Shown one piece after another: positions 1 to 6,867 of a stretch of 29,221 nucleotides of DNA. Source of the DNA: Solobacterium sp. Lineage in GTDB: Bacteria > Bacillota_I > Bacilli_A > Erysipelotrichales > Erysipelotrichaceae. The DNA is taken from assembly GCA_017419465.1 (NCBI GenBank), contig JAFOLE010000242.1, positions 1-29,221 of the forward strand, given 5' to 3'. The first letter of the stretch is position 1. Each line of letters opens with the position of its first letter. Under the pieces are notes generated by a model, which did no database searches, had not been told where the DNA came from, and worked only from the letters and a program-made list of their open reading frames with translations. The position numbers and the translations under genes were made by a program.

Positions 1-971
1 ACGGACACGACTGGCTGGTCGATATGGACCTGTCCAAGTTCTTTGACAACGTCAATCAGGACATTCTCATGATTCTCGTGCACAAGGTAATCAAAGACCC
101 GGATACGGAGTCACTTATACGGAAATTCCTGCAGAGCGGAGTACTGGTAGAAGGAACATTTGAGGAAACCCGAATCGGAACACCGCAAGGCGGAAACCTC
201 AGTCCGCTGTTAGCCAATATCTATCTGAATGAATTTGATAAAGAACTGGAAAGCAGAGGATTACGGTTCACAAGATACGCAGATGACTGTGTCATCTATG
301 TCAGAAGTGAAGCGGCAGCCAACAGAGTGATGAAGTCCGTCACAAGATGGCTGGAGGAGAAACTGCGGGTACAGGTCAATGTCACAAAGACAAAGGTGTG
401 CAGACCGGATGATACGAAGTATCTCGGATTCAGTTTCTACAAAAGAAACGACAAGTGGAGACCCAAACCGCATCTGAAGTCTGTGCAGAAGTTCAAAGAG
501 AAACTGCACGGATACAGTAAGCGGAGCTGGTCGGTGTCGATGGATTACCGCATCTCTAAACTGAATCCAGTCATCAGAGGCTGGATCAACTATTTCAGAA
601 TATGCGACATGAATACATTGATGAAAGAAATGGACAGTTGGCTGAGGGTCAGAATCCGAATGTGCATCTGGAAACAGTGGAAGACACCGCAACGCCGGGA
701 ATGGGGACTGCGGATACTTGGCATGAATGCATTCTGGGCTCACGTTAATGCGAACAGCCGGAAAGGATTCATGGCAATTGCCAAAGGTGCACTTCAGTCT
801 GTTCTGAATAACGATATTCTGAAAAGAAAGGGTCTGCTTTCTTTAGCAGACCACTACCAGTTAGTACATAGTTTTTGAATTTCGAACCGCCGTATACCGA
901 ACGGTACGTACGGTGGTGTGAGAGGTCGGAAATAAATAGGAGGAAACCTATTTATTTCCTCCTACTCGATT
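1..971 (+). mobile_element. Group II intron, 3' portion (ORF plus domains V and VI)
   Basis: The intron-encoded reverse transcriptase is followed directly by an RNA structure typical of the intron 3' end. A domain V-like hairpin lies at about 885-918: an arm CCGCCGTA pairs with TACGGTGG through one G-U pair, followed by a two-base bulge and a short inner stem closed on GAAC. A 13-bp perfect hairpin at 928-940/947-959 with a six-base loop fits domain VI. The intron probably ends near 970, after CTACTCGAT, about 20 bases before the manC stop codon at 992. The 5' end lies outside the window. The exact 3' boundary and the branch-point adenosine are not certain. An intact, mobile group II intron is the simplest reading, but only its 3' part can be judged. 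Confidence 0.85.
3..878 (+). CDS. ltrA: Group II intron reverse transcriptase/maturase, 5'-truncated by window edge
   Basis: Multifunctional protein that helps its intron RNA to splice and copies it into DNA at a new site. The reading frame is open from base 3, so the ATG at 24 is internal and the true start lies upstream. Visible RT blocks are WLVDMDLSKFFDNV (first catalytic Asp), GTPQGGNLSPLLANIYL, and RYADDCVIYV with the YADD active site at 276-287, followed by KYLGFSFY. The rest fits the thumb and maturase domain X (RGWINYFR). The protein ends in LADHYQLVHSF, with no room for an HNH endonuclease domain, so this is an endonuclease-less lineage that would use other priming at the target. 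No frameshift or stop interrupts the visible part. The subclass (C, D, E or F) cannot be assigned reliably by eye. Confidence 0.93.
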   Translation, partial: GHDWLVDMDLSKFFDNVNQDILMILVHKVIKDPDTESLIRKFLQSGVLVEGTFEETRIGTPQGGNLSPLLANIYLNEFDKELESRGLRFTRYADDCVIYVRSEAAANRVMKSVTRWLEEKLRVQVNVTKTKVCRPDDTKYLGFSFYKRNDKWRPKPHLKSVQKFKEKLHGYSKRSWSVSMDYRISKLNPVIRGWINYFRICDMNTLMKEMDSWLRVRIRMCIWKQWKTPQRREWGLRILGMNAFWAHVNANSRKGFMAIAKGALQSVLNNDILKRKGLLSLADHYQLVHSF

Positions 972-991
972 TATGGAGAATTTCAGATCAA

Positions 992-2266
992 TCAGTAGTT
1001 TTCCGGTTCGATTTCAAATTCAATCATCGTTTCAATCAGCTGGATATCCGTATCGGCATTGATCTGCCACTTTTCGCCGTCCTGAATCGTAAAGATCGTT
1101 CCCGGCTTCATCTTCTCACCGGCACCATGAAGGACGGTGAGTGTCTTGCGGACACCGATATCGGTCTTGATCGTAACGGAAGACCCGGCACGGATGGTGA
1201 GCAGGGAGGTTTCGCTGCTTTCACTGCGGTGAAGCACTTCCTTTCCGCCATAGCGTTTGCCGATTACGCGCGGTTCCAGCCAGACATCATCCACAACCGT
1301 TTTCAGATCCGGGATCCGGTCTTTCTCCGCCACAAGGATTCCATCCCGGCTTGCCGCAATGACAAGATTCTTCACGCCCATCGCTAGGATCGGGAAATCG
1401 AGATGATTGACGATCAGCGTGTCTTCACACTGATCATCCCGGACGACCTGTCCGATATCCTTATTCTTTAACAGGCTGCACATTCCGGTCCAGGTACCGG
1501 CATCGGTCCATGTTCCGTTATAGCGCTTTACGGCAATGTTGGGTTCTTTTTCGACGACCGCATAGTCAAAGCTGATCTGCTTGAGCTCCGGATAACGCTG
1601 AAGAAGGTTGGCGTAACTGGAGCTTCCGAAGACAATGTCCGCACGCCGAAGCAGGTATTCCAACCGGCAGGCGAACACACCTGCATTCCAGAGCGCATGA
1701 TGTTCTTCAATATATTTTTTTGCGGTTTCGGTGTCCGGCTTTTCCCGGAATGCACGTACTGCGCTGACCTCATCCGAGGAAGCCGGAATGATATATCCGT
1801 ATTTGTCGCTCGGCGATGTCGGCTCGATGCCCATGAGCACAAGATTGGTATTGCCGTCATCGAGGATCTCTCCGAGACTGAACAGGCTTTCGTAGAAAGA
1901 GCGGTCCGCATAACTGTCAACGGAAAAAATGACAATCGGTTCCTGCGGGTCGACATGGTCATGGTCTTTCAGATACGAAGCCGCAAGGGAAATGGCAGGG
2001 AACGTGTTTCTGCGGCTTGGCTCTTCCGTCAGTGAGACATCAAACCCAAGCTGACTGCGTACTTCCTCCGTCTGAACACGTCCGGCCGCAATGGTGACCT
2101 GCACGTCGGGATCGATCTCCCTGATTTCGGAAATCGCATGTTCCAGCATGGAGCGGTAATTGCCGTTTCCGTCATCAAACAGCTGTGCAAACTGTTTGGA
2201 ATGAACATTATTGGAAATAGGCCAAAGGCGTTTTCCGCCGCCTCCGCATAACAGAATCATTTTCAT
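992..2266 (-). CDS. manC: Mannose-1-phosphate guanylyltransferase (GDP-mannose pyrophosphorylase)
   Basis: Makes GDP-mannose from mannose-1-phosphate and GTP, the donor for mannosylated glycans and a precursor of GDP-fucose. The 424-residue protein starts MKMILLCGGGGKRLWPISNN, a form of the GGxGxRLWP nucleotide-binding signature, followed by KQF. Further family motifs are FREKPD and LWNAGVF in the middle and TWTDAGTW near residue 255. The last ~80 residues look like the cupin-like tail of the family but are shorter than in two-domain ManC/AlgA, and no isomerase active site is evident. The ATG at 2266 is preceded by GAGGAC on the minus strand. It lies 96 bases downstream of the ppx-like gene with no terminator between, so the two may be one transcript, with a possible internal promoter at 2297-2325. 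Its 3' end is only about 20 bases from the group II intron. Confidence 0.88.
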   Translation of the reverse strand: MKMILLCGGGGKRLWPISNNVHSKQFAQLFDDGNGNYRSMLEHAISEIREIDPDVQVTIAAGRVQTEEVRSQLGFDVSLTEEPSRRNTFPAISLAASYLKDHDHVDPQEPIVIFSVDSYADRSFYESLFSLGEILDDGNTNLVLMGIEPTSPSDKYGYIIPASSDEVSAVRAFREKPDTETAKKYIEEHHALWNAGVFACRLEYLLRRADIVFGSSSYANLLQRYPELKQISFDYAVVEKEPNIAVKRYNGTWTDAGTWTGMCSLLKNKDIGQVVRDDQCEDTLIVNHLDFPILAMGVKNLVIAASRDGILVAEKDRIPDLKTVVDDVWLEPRVIGKRYGGKEVLHRSESSETSLLTIRAGSSVTIKTDIGVRKTLTVLHGAGEKMKPGTIFTIQDGEKWQINADTDIQLIETMIEFEIEPENY

Positions 2267-2296
2267 AGATTATCTGTCCTCTACCTTCTTATCAGT

Positions 2297-2325
2297 ATTA
2301 TAAAGAAATAACTGCCGGAAGGGAA
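2297..2325 (-). promoter_or_regulatory. Possible promoter of manC
   Basis: On the minus strand a perfect TATAAT lies at 2297-2302, about 30 bases before the manC ATG. The -35 at the proper 17-base distance (TTCCCT, 2320-2325) matches only three of six positions, so this is tentative. Confidence 0.4.
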
Positions 2326-2362
2326 ACGCTCACTTTGAATCCCCGGGTATGAAACTGCAGTC

Positions 2363-3229
2363 TTATTCCTTTGGAAGATGCGTCAGAAGATATCCCTCAC
2401 GGACACAGCCTTCCGAGATACGGACCGTATCCGCATGGTAAGCATCCATGATTCCGCCGAGCATGTTGAGCCCCGGCGCAAGAACCGTCCATCGGCCCGG
2501 TGTGATGACTTTTTTCATGGCGGCTGTAATAACAGGATCTTCTTCAAGAAGACCGTTCAGCAGGGTGCGGACAATTGATCGTGTGACCGGTGCGCCGGGA
2601 TACAGTTCTTCCGACAGAAGGGCACATGCCCGTGCAGTGCCGCCGATGCCGATCAGATTTTCGGACGGGGTATCAAGAAGGGCGGGACATGCCGCAAATG
2701 CGTCACGCAGATAAGCCTGAGCGGTTTCCGGCGTGACCGGCAGCTCTTTCAGCCGGACACATCCTGCCGGCAGGGAATGACATGCATGAATCGTGCCGCC
2801 GTGGAACGAGATCAGCTCGGTCGATCCGCCGCCGATATCAAATGCATTTCCGTCCCTGATCTCTGCACAGTCGATGCGGGATCCGTAAAAGTCATATTCC
2901 GCTTCTTCCTGTCCGCTCAGCGCATCAATGTCAAAGCCGCTTTCGGAAAGCCGGGAAAGGAATTCATCCGTATTTGTCAGCCGGCGCCATGGCTCGGTAA
3001 TAAAGGCGAAATATGTATCCACCTGCTGTTCTTCCAGAATGGCTTTGTACTTCTGAAGCACCGCAAGGGTTTTTTCAATGCCCTCCGGTTTCATATAGCC
3101 GTTGTCGTTATAGCTGACAAGATGAACCGGCTCGGACCAGTACTCCTTTACATGGACCGGATCGACTGAATCATAAATAATCAGAACGATCGTATTGGAT
3201 CCGATATCAACGATGCCGTACTGTTTCAT
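2363..3229 (-). CDS. Ppx/GppA-family phosphatase (exopolyphosphatase-like)
   Basis: A member of the actin-like ATPase fold family that hydrolyses polyphosphate or the alarmone pppGpp; which of the two cannot be told from sequence. At 288 residues it matches the short one-unit forms and lacks the C-terminal HD domain of the ~500-residue enzymes. Phosphate-binding motifs are visible: YGIVDIGSNTIVLIIYD at the N terminus, SGQEEAEYDF near 105-115, AFDIGGGSTELISF near 130-143 and LIGIGGTARACALL near 193-206. The ATG at 3229 has a GGAGGT ribosome site four bases upstream. The gene diverges from the GT4 glycosyltransferase and precedes manC. A stable hairpin lies in its leader region at 3248-3276. 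The link to GDP-mannose synthesis is only by position. Confidence 0.85.
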   Translation of the reverse strand: MKQYGIVDIGSNTIVLIIYDSVDPVHVKEYWSEPVHLVSYNDNGYMKPEGIEKTLAVLQKYKAILEEQQVDTYFAFITEPWRRLTNTDEFLSRLSESGFDIDALSGQEEAEYDFYGSRIDCAEIRDGNAFDIGGGSTELISFHGGTIHACHSLPAGCVRLKELPVTPETAQAYLRDAFAACPALLDTPSENLIGIGGTARACALLSEELYPGAPVTRSIVRTLLNGLLEEDPVITAAMKKVITPGRWTVLAPGLNMLGGIMDAYHADTVRISEGCVREGYLLTHLPKE

Positions 3230-3247
3230 ATAACCTCCATGTCTCTC

Positions 3248-3276
3248 CGCAGGGCTTCTTGAACCGGAAGCCTGCG
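3248..3276 (-). other. Stable hairpin between divergent ppx-like and GT4 genes
   Basis: CGCAGG-G-CTTC at 3248-3258 pairs with GAAGCCTGCG at 3267-3276. This gives ten base pairs with one bulged G and an eight-base loop. It ends about eight bases upstream of the ppx-like ribosome site on the minus strand. There is no T-run on either side, so it is not a terminator. A TATGAT at 3284-3289 (minus) could be the -10 that places the hairpin in the ppx leader. Confidence 0.45.
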
Positions 3277-3339
3277 AAAGACTATCATATTCCTGATGTA
3301 TTATTCATTATTACACAGCAGAGGAGTTTACATACAGTT

Positions 3340-4497
3340 ATGAAAATCGGAGAATTCAGTGATTCATTCCTGCCTGTCGTAGACGGCGTCGGACGGGTGG
3401 CATACAGTTACTGCGACCATATCGCACGGAAGGGCCATGAGTGCTCTGCCATCGTTCCTCTTACGAAAATGGGTTATCGCGGACAGTATCCGTTTGAAAT
3501 CATCGATTATTACAGTAAATCCATGCCCGGCATGCCGCAGTACAAGTTCGGAGCACCGGTCATTGACGAGCATTACCAGCAGCATCTTTCCATGACGGAA
3601 TTTGATATCGTGCACATCCATACGCCGTTCATTGCCGGACAGGAAGGCATCCGGTATGCGCGGAAGCATGATATTCCGCTGGTCGGAACCTTTCATTCCA
3701 AATATTATGATGACTTCTATCAGATCAGCGGTTCCCGCATCCTGGCTGGCCTTTCGACCGATGTCATGATGGCGGAGTTTTTCAATAAATGCGATGAGGT
3801 CTGGACACTGACGGAAAACAGCGCCCGGACGCTGAAAGCCTACGGCTGTACAAAAAACATCTTCATTCTTCCCAACGGAATGGACGTGCATTCCGTCAGC
3901 GAAGAAACAAAGGACAATGCCGTAAGGGAATTCGGTCTGCGCCGTGATGTGCCGGTATTCCTGTATGTCGGACAGCAGAACTGGAAGAAGGGAATCGGAC
4001 AGATCCTGGAAGCCTGTGAGGAACTGAAGAAGACCGGAACCGGATTTCAGCTCGTGCTGGCCGGCCAGGGACCGCACGAAGAGGAAATCCACAGAAGGAC
4101 CGAGGAACTTGGGCTTTCGGAAGACACGGTATTTACCGGACATATTCTGAACACGGAACTTCTGGATGGTCTGTATGGTGCAGCCTCGCTCTTTGTATTC
4201 CCGTCGGACTACGACACCTATGCGATGGTTGTACGGGAAGCCGCCAATGCCGGTACCGCTTCCGTGTGCCTGAAGAACAGTGCGGCCGCAGAAGATATCG
4301 TTGACGGTGAAAACGGCTGGCTCTGCGGAAGTGAAGCGCATGATCTGTGTGAGGTGATGAAGCGTGCTGTAGAAAATCCGTCGCGGCTGAAGGAAGTCGG
4401 AATCAATGCCATGCATACGCTGCCGCAGTCATGGGACTCCATCATCGACCGGGCGCTGGAGCGCTACCAGATCCTGATCGATATGAAGCAAATGTGA
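3340..4497 (+). CDS. GT4-family glycosyltransferase, possibly glycolipid-forming
   Basis: A retaining GT-B glycosyltransferase that moves a sugar from a nucleotide donor to a lipid or glycan. The start MKIGEFSDSFLPVVDGVGRV resembles diacylglycerol glucosyltransferases of Bacillota, which open with a similar glycine-rich acceptor loop. An in-frame upstream start at 3259 is rejected because it adds 27 unrelated residues and GAGGAG sits at 3321-3326. The chosen form has 385 residues, normal for GT4. Motifs seen: DIVHIHTPF, GTFHSKYYDDF, LPNGMDV, FLYVGQQNWKKG and VFPSDYDTYAMVVREAANAG. The last is the donor-site EX7E motif, but its first glutamate is aspartate. The gene ends 70 bases before pyrH with no clear terminator between. 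Acceptor and donor are unproven; diglycosyl-lipid synthesis is an inference. Confidence 0.85.
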   Translation: MKIGEFSDSFLPVVDGVGRVAYSYCDHIARKGHECSAIVPLTKMGYRGQYPFEIIDYYSKSMPGMPQYKFGAPVIDEHYQQHLSMTEFDIVHIHTPFIAGQEGIRYARKHDIPLVGTFHSKYYDDFYQISGSRILAGLSTDVMMAEFFNKCDEVWTLTENSARTLKAYGCTKNIFILPNGMDVHSVSEETKDNAVREFGLRRDVPVFLYVGQQNWKKGIGQILEACEELKKTGTGFQLVLAGQGPHEEEIHRRTEELGLSEDTVFTGHILNTELLDGLYGAASLFVFPSDYDTYAMVVREAANAGTASVCLKNSAAAEDIVDGENGWLCGSEAHDLCEVMKRAVENPSRLKEVGINAMHTLPQSWDSIIDRALERYQILIDMKQM

Positions 4498-4529
4498 TTC
4501 TCCTTTTCCATGCAGGGACATTACGGCGA

Positions 4530-4538
4530 TGCTATAAT
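4530..4538 (+). promoter_or_regulatory. Extended -10 promoter for pyrH-frr
   Basis: TGCTATAAT: a perfect -10 at 4533-4538 with the TG of an extended -10, 29 bases before the pyrH ATG. No good -35 is visible, which the TG extension can compensate for. The same nonamer precedes uppS. Confidence 0.7.
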
Positions 4539-4567
4539 TGATTTCAGGAAAGCAGAGGATTTCAAAC

Positions 4568-5269
4568 ATGTATAAACGTATCCTTTTAAAGCTGAGCGGT
4601 GAAGCGCTCGCAGGGGACGGCAATAACTTTGATCCGAAAGTACTGGATCGTCTTGCGGAAGATATGAAGGAGATTCAGGCACTTGGTGTTGAGACCGCCA
4701 TTGTTGTGGGCGGCGGAAACTTCATCCGTGGAAAGAATCTGACCGATATCGGCATCGAGCGGGTTCAGGGCGATTATATGGGCATGCTGGCGACGATTAT
4801 CAACGCGCTGGCACTCCAGTCCAGTTTTGAACGTCACGGTCTTGATACCCGTGTTCAGACCAGTATCGACATTACCAAGGTCGCTGAACCGTTCATCGTA
4901 CGGCGTGCAACCCGTCATCTTGAAAAAGGAAGAATTGTCATTTTCGGCGGCGGAACCGGTTCTCCGTATTTCTCCACCGATACCACCGCAGCACTACGTG
5001 CTTCGGAAATCAAGGCCGATGTCATTCTCATGGCAAAGAACGGCGTAGACGGTGTATACAGCGCGGATCCGAAGAAGGATCCAAGTGCAGTCCGTTACGA
5101 TCAGCTGAGTTATATGGATGTTCTTAACAAGGGACTTCAGGTCATGGACAGTACAGCCATTAGTATGTGCATGGACAATAAGATGGAACTGAGCGTCTTC
5201 AACATGAATGAACCTGGCAACCTTGTAAAAGCAGTCAAGGGGACTGCAGTTTGTACCATCATTCGATAA
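4568..5269 (+). CDS. pyrH: UMP kinase
   Basis: Phosphorylates UMP to UDP with ATP in pyrimidine nucleotide synthesis; bacterial UMP kinases are cytosolic hexamers of the amino-acid-kinase fold, usually controlled by UTP and GTP. The 233-residue length is typical. The start MYKRILLKLSGEAL is the family N terminus, followed by VVGGGNFIRG, a phosphate-binding glycine motif, then GVDGVYSADPKKDPSA near 160-175. The ATG at 4568 is chosen over an in-frame codon at 4538 because it matches the family and has AGAGGA nine bases upstream. It is followed by frr after 23 bases, the usual bacterial pair, and both probably share the promoter at 4530-4538. The upstream partners usual elsewhere (rpsB-tsf) are absent. 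Confidence 0.97.
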   Translation: MYKRILLKLSGEALAGDGNNFDPKVLDRLAEDMKEIQALGVETAIVVGGGNFIRGKNLTDIGIERVQGDYMGMLATIINALALQSSFERHGLDTRVQTSIDITKVAEPFIVRRATRHLEKGRIVIFGGGTGSPYFSTDTTAALRASEIKADVILMAKNGVDGVYSADPKKDPSAVRYDQLSYMDVLNKGLQVMDSTAISMCMDNKMELSVFNMNEPGNLVKAVKGTAVCTIIR

Positions 5270-5292
5270 TAAGCAGGCAGGAGGAAAAAAGT

Positions 5293-5841
5293 ATGGCTTA
5301 TCCAATCGTAGATTCCAGTGAAAAGAAGATGAACGGGGCGATTGAGCACCTGAGGGAAGATCTTCTTACGATCCGCACCGGTATGGCAAACGCCGGTATG
5401 CTGAACAATGTCAATGTTGACTATTACGGCAGCCCGACACCGCTGAATCAGATTGCCGGAATCAAGGTCGAAGAAGGCAGAACACTTGTCATCAAACCGT
5501 ATGATCCGTCCAGCCTGAAGGATATTGAAAAAGCAATCAATGCCGCAAACCTCGGAATTGCGCCGCAGAATGACGGAAGCGTGATCCGCCTTGCGGTTCC
5601 GCAGATGACCGAAGAAACCCGTAAGGAAATGGTCAAAAAGGTCAATAAGATGGCAGAAGAGGCTAAGGTTGCGATCCGCAATATCCGTCGTGACGCAAAC
5701 ACCGCGGTCAAGAATGACAAGACCATGGATGAGGATATTCAGAAGGATGCACAGGAAGAGATCCAGAAGCTGACAGACAAGTTCACAAAGCTGACTGACG
5801 AGATCGCCGGCAAGAAATCCAAGGAAGTACTCGGAAAATAA
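5293..5841 (+). CDS. frr: Ribosome recycling factor
   Basis: Splits the ribosome after termination together with EF-G so that subunits can be reused. The 182-residue length is near the usual 185. The tRNA-mimicking protein has a long three-helix bundle and a beta/alpha/beta domain. Family motifs seen are EDLLTIRTGMANAGMLNNV, YYGSPTPLNQIA and the C-terminal EEIQKLTDKF. The ATG at 5293 has CAGGAGG eight bases upstream, which decides against an in-frame codon at 5251. It lies 23 bases after pyrH and ends in a strong terminator at 5847-5883, which separates it from the ABC ATPase and from the downstream lipid genes. Confidence 0.97.
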   Translation: MAYPIVDSSEKKMNGAIEHLREDLLTIRTGMANAGMLNNVNVDYYGSPTPLNQIAGIKVEEGRTLVIKPYDPSSLKDIEKAINAANLGIAPQNDGSVIRLAVPQMTEETRKEMVKKVNKMAEEAKVAIRNIRRDANTAVKNDKTMDEDIQKDAQEEIQKLTDKFTKLTDEIAGKKSKEVLGK

Positions 5842-5846
5842 TGCGC

Positions 5847-5883
5847 ATACTGCGGATTCAAAACGGGATCCGCAGTATTTTTT
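5847..5883 (+). terminator. Rho-independent terminator of pyrH-frr
   Basis: An 11-bp perfect stem (ATACTGCGGAT at 5847-5857, ATCCGCAGTAT at 5868-5877/8) with a ten-base loop, followed by a run of six T, five bases after the frr stop codon. Confidence 0.92.
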
Positions 5884-5910
5884 GATGAGAAAGGCAGTAA
5901 GTAACAGCTT

Positions 5911-6567
5911 ATGACGTATCTTTCGGCAGACCACATCACTTACGGATACCAGAATACGCCCGTCCTGAAGGATGTTTCTTTCAGTGCGGAGAAGGGCACA
6001 TGCGTGTGCATCTGCGGTCCGAGCGGTGTTGGAAAAACAACATTGTTAAAAGTGGTGGCCGGGCTTCTGAAACCGGAATCCGGAACGGTGCTGCTGGAAG
6101 GAACGGACATCACCGGCAGTCTTCCGTCAGAGCGGCGGATGGCGATGATATTTCAGAATGCGGCACTGTTCCCGCATACCAGGGTTCGTCACAACATTGC
6201 GTATGGCCTTCATAAGCTTGGTTATACGGAAGATGAAATTGATCGCATGGTCAATGAAACCGCACAGCTTCTGCATATCGAAACACAGCTGAACAAATAT
6301 CCCGGTGCACTGTCGGGCGGTCAGCTTCAAAGAGCCGGGATTGCCCGCGCAATCGTGCGCAGACCGGAAATTCTTCTGCTGGATGAACCGTTCAGCAGCC
6401 TGGATAAGCCGCTGCGTGCGGAACTGATTCAGGAACTGGACCGGATCCGCAGAGACCGCGGCATGACCATGATCTATGTGACGCATGATGTGGATGAAAT
6501 CCGGGACTATGCAGATTCGATCGTCGAACTTCGACCGGCGGTTGAGCACCTTGTATCCGATCAGTAA
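5911..6567 (+). CDS. ABC transporter ATP-binding protein, no permease nearby
   Basis: ATPase subunit that would drive an ABC importer. All key parts are present in 218 residues: Walker A GPSGVGKTT near residue 37, Q-loop in MIFQNAALFPHTRV, signature LSGGQLQRAGIARAI, Walker B ILLLDEPFSSLD, and the switch His in IYVTHDVDEI. The QNAALFPH stretch and short length resemble importers of the spermidine/molybdate/thiamine/iron type, without their C-terminal regulatory domain. No permease or binding protein is encoded in the window, so substrate and partners are unknown. It sits after the frr terminator and 32 bases before the rubredoxin gene, likely as one transcript. The ATG has only a weak AAAGG ribosome site. 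An alternative role without a permease cannot be excluded. Confidence 0.88.
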   Translation: MTYLSADHITYGYQNTPVLKDVSFSAEKGTCVCICGPSGVGKTTLLKVVAGLLKPESGTVLLEGTDITGSLPSERRMAMIFQNAALFPHTRVRHNIAYGLHKLGYTEDEIDRMVNETAQLLHIETQLNKYPGALSGGQLQRAGIARAIVRRPEILLLDEPFSSLDKPLRAELIQELDRIRRDRGMTMIYVTHDVDEIRDYADSIVELRPAVEHLVSDQ

Positions 6568-6599
6568 ATTTATTATGCTTCAGACAGGAGGGATGTTAT

Positions 6600-6755
6600 A
6601 TGGATCAGTATGAATGCCCGTGCGGATATGTTTATGATCCGGAAGTTGGTGACCCGGACAATAATATTCCTGCAGGAACTCCATTTGAAGATCTGCCGGA
6701 TGACTGGATGTGTCCGGTGTGCGCACTCGGCAAAGAATCGTTTGAAAAAGTGTGA
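6600..6755 (+). CDS. Rubredoxin with CxC first metal motif
   Basis: A 51-residue iron-only redox protein that carries single electrons, often to rubrerythrin or superoxide reductase in anaerobes. The sequence has the family core VGDPDNNIPAGTPFEDLP followed by DDWMCPVCALGKESFEKV. The second metal pair CPVC is normal. The first knuckle reads YECPCGYVYDPE: two cysteines separated by one residue, where the classic form is CxxCG. The gene starts at an ATG with AGGAGGG seven bases upstream, so it is well translated. It follows the ABC ATPase and is closed by a terminator at 6770-6793. The Fe site must be built slightly differently, or the loop shifts so that all four Cys still bind. The identification as rubredoxin is firm; the effect of the shorter knuckle is inference. 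Confidence 0.93.
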   Translation: MDQYECPCGYVYDPEVGDPDNNIPAGTPFEDLPDDWMCPVCALGKESFEKV

Positions 6756-6769
6756 GTGATCATTCAATG

Positions 6770-6793
6770 AAAACCGGCTCAGCCGGTTTTTCT
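6770..6793 (+). terminator. Rho-independent terminator after rubredoxin
   Basis: A nine-bp GC-rich stem (AAAACCGGC at 6770-6778, GCCGGTTTT at 6782-6790) with loop TCA runs into a T-stretch, 15 bases after the rubredoxin stop. Confidence 0.88.
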
Positions 6794-6851
6794 TTGTCAG
6801 AAACAGAAGTCGGATTTTGAAGGTGACATATATGTCTGCCTTCCGGAACAA

Positions 6852-6860
6852 TGCTATAAT
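6852..6860 (+). promoter_or_regulatory. Extended -10 promoter at the start of uppS
   Basis: TGCTATAAT, identical to the pyrH element. Its last base is seven bases before the ATG at 6868, so transcription would start at or next to the start codon. It is the only good -10 between the rubredoxin terminator and uppS. Confidence 0.65.
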
Positions 6861-6867
6861 TCTGCAT

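Noticed and set aside
3364..4416. A 350-codon open frame on the minus strand opposite the GT4 glycosyltransferase
   Set aside because: It mirrors a gene with strong family motifs, has no ribosome site or recognisable domain, and its composition is that of an antisense shadow.
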